Assembly (NCBI RefSeq): GCF_002836745.1
Contig: NZ_PJAR01000024.1
Location: forward strand, 62,001-126,000
Direction of reading: 5' to 3'
DNA: 64,000 nucleotides
Source of the DNA: Glaciecola sp. 33A
GTDB taxonomy: Bacteria > Pseudomonadota > Gammaproteobacteria > Enterobacterales > Alteromonadaceae
Part shown: piece after piece, positions 63,557-64,000 of the stretch
Layout: every line of letters begins with the position of its first letter
Numbering within the stretch: the first letter of the stretch is position 1
The notes under the pieces: model-generated
Told to the model about the DNA's origin: nothing
The model's database searches: none
Seen by the model: the letters and a program-made list of their open reading frames with translations, nothing else
Position numbers and translations under genes: made by a program

Positions 63557-63734
63557 TATTTTTTTCCTTTTCTTCGATGGCTTGTATTTCGGTCCATATA
63601 GACTCTGATTCAGCAGTTAACATTGAATATGTTTTGATATCGCCTTTGCGCTGAGCGTGCATCGCTTGCTCAAGCTTCATGTCGTAAGTTTTGCGAAGCT
63701 TTTTTGTTGGATTTGATTTGAATAGGCCGAACAT
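63552..63734 (-). CDS. DUF6435 family small protein
   Basis: This 60-residue, highly charged helical protein begins MFGLFKSNPTKKL and contains EQAMHAQRKGDIKTYS, a pattern shared by DUF6435 proteins of gammaproteobacteria. The function is unknown. The open frame extends 20 codons further up to an ATG at 63794, but the ATG at 63734 is preceded by GAGGAAAAAAC and matches the family's start. The extension has no ribosome-binding site. Confidence 0.85.
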   Translation of the reverse strand: MFGLFKSNPTKKLRKTYDMKLEQAMHAQRKGDIKTYSMLTAESESIWTEIQAIEEKEKNK

Positions 63735-63804
63735 AGTTTTTTCCTCATTTTTATTATCTGTAAATATATACGTACAAGCTGTTTTTTGGTGCACTTCTTT
63801 TTGG

Positions 63805-63999
63805 CTATTTAATAAAATCCTCTATTTTTCGTTGTTGTTGGCTTTTTAATATTGCGACCCCGCTGCTAGAGAACAGGCTTTCAATTAGACAAAGCTGATT
63901 AAACTGCTTATCAAACTCTTCACTTTCTTGCATACATATGAGACGTTTTTTTAACGATATTAAGCCTTCTGGTCTTTGGTCTGCTTGGTCTATTAAATG
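63805..63999 (-). CDS. 3' end of an unidentified protein (partial)
   Basis: A minus-strand frame enters from the right edge and ends at a stop at 63805-63807, giving 64 C-terminal residues. The segment (RPEGLISLKKRL, LIESLFSSSGVAIL, RKIEDFIK) has coding-like composition and helical character. The start and any recognisable domain lie outside the window, so I cannot assign a family. Confidence 0.55.
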   Translation of the reverse strand, partial: HLIDQADQRPEGLISLKKRLICMQESEEFDKQFNQLCLIESLFSSSGVAILKSQQQRKIEDFIK

Positions 64000-64000
64000 T

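Overview
This 64 kb window looks like chromosomal DNA of a marine gammaproteobacterium of the order Alteromonadales. The sequence is moderately AT-rich and tightly packed. It carries several gene neighbourhoods that are standard for Alteromonas, Glaciecola or Shewanella relatives: comF-bioH, tex-greB, fkpA/slyX, yheV-yheS-yheT-yheU, cysQ-nudE-yrfG, a complete gspC-N type II secretion operon, hslR-hslO, ompR-envZ, prkB, purH-purD and prmA-dusB-fis. I cannot name the genus from the sequence alone. I saw no tRNA, rRNA, CRISPR array, intact insertion sequence or prophage.

Layout. 0-7.5 kb holds comF, bioH, two small motility-like ORFs behind a sigma-28-type promoter, a YiiX-like hydrolase, tex, greB and a DUF502 membrane protein. 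7.5-11.6 kb is an accessory patch: a RamB/ScfR-like (DUF3612-type) regulator is divergent from a half-length, catalytically incomplete relative of malate synthase G, followed by small ORFs and a gene-poor stretch with a decayed reading frame. 11.7-21.4 kb is housekeeping: fkpA, a WD40 lipoprotein, slyX, a rhomboid protease, a spermidine-synthase-like methyltransferase, yheV/S/T/U, an MFS pump and a membrane-anchored glutaredoxin. 21.5-29.2 kb has a BCCT osmolyte transporter with a MarR regulator, then a TonB-dependent receptor and a TPR-sulfotransferase.

29.3-36.3 kb is a CusCBA-type copper/silver efflux operon led by a Cys/Met/His-rich periplasmic protein. 36.4-39.1 kb has cysQ, nudE, yrfG and yjjX. 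39.1-50.8 kb is the 12-gene gsp operon on the minus strand, building the inner-membrane platform, ATPase, pseudopilus and secretin. Neither a prepilin peptidase nor a pilotin is in the window. 50.8-51.9 kb is a scar: the 5' end and leader of hslR are duplicated about 1,024 bp apart, around a response-regulator pseudogene with three in-frame stops. 51.9-64 kb returns to conserved core genes: hslR, hslO, envZ, ompR, prkB, purD, purH, a DUF2799 lipoprotein, fis, dusB, prmA and a DUF6435 small protein.

The items most worth following up are the malate-synthase-like pseudoenzyme with its divergent regulator, the sigma-28-driven mini rod/hook-like protein next to bioH, the hslR duplication scar with the dead receiver domain, and the paired AATACnGTATT palindromes ahead of the copper efflux genes. 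I found no obvious new multi-gene defence or biosynthetic system.
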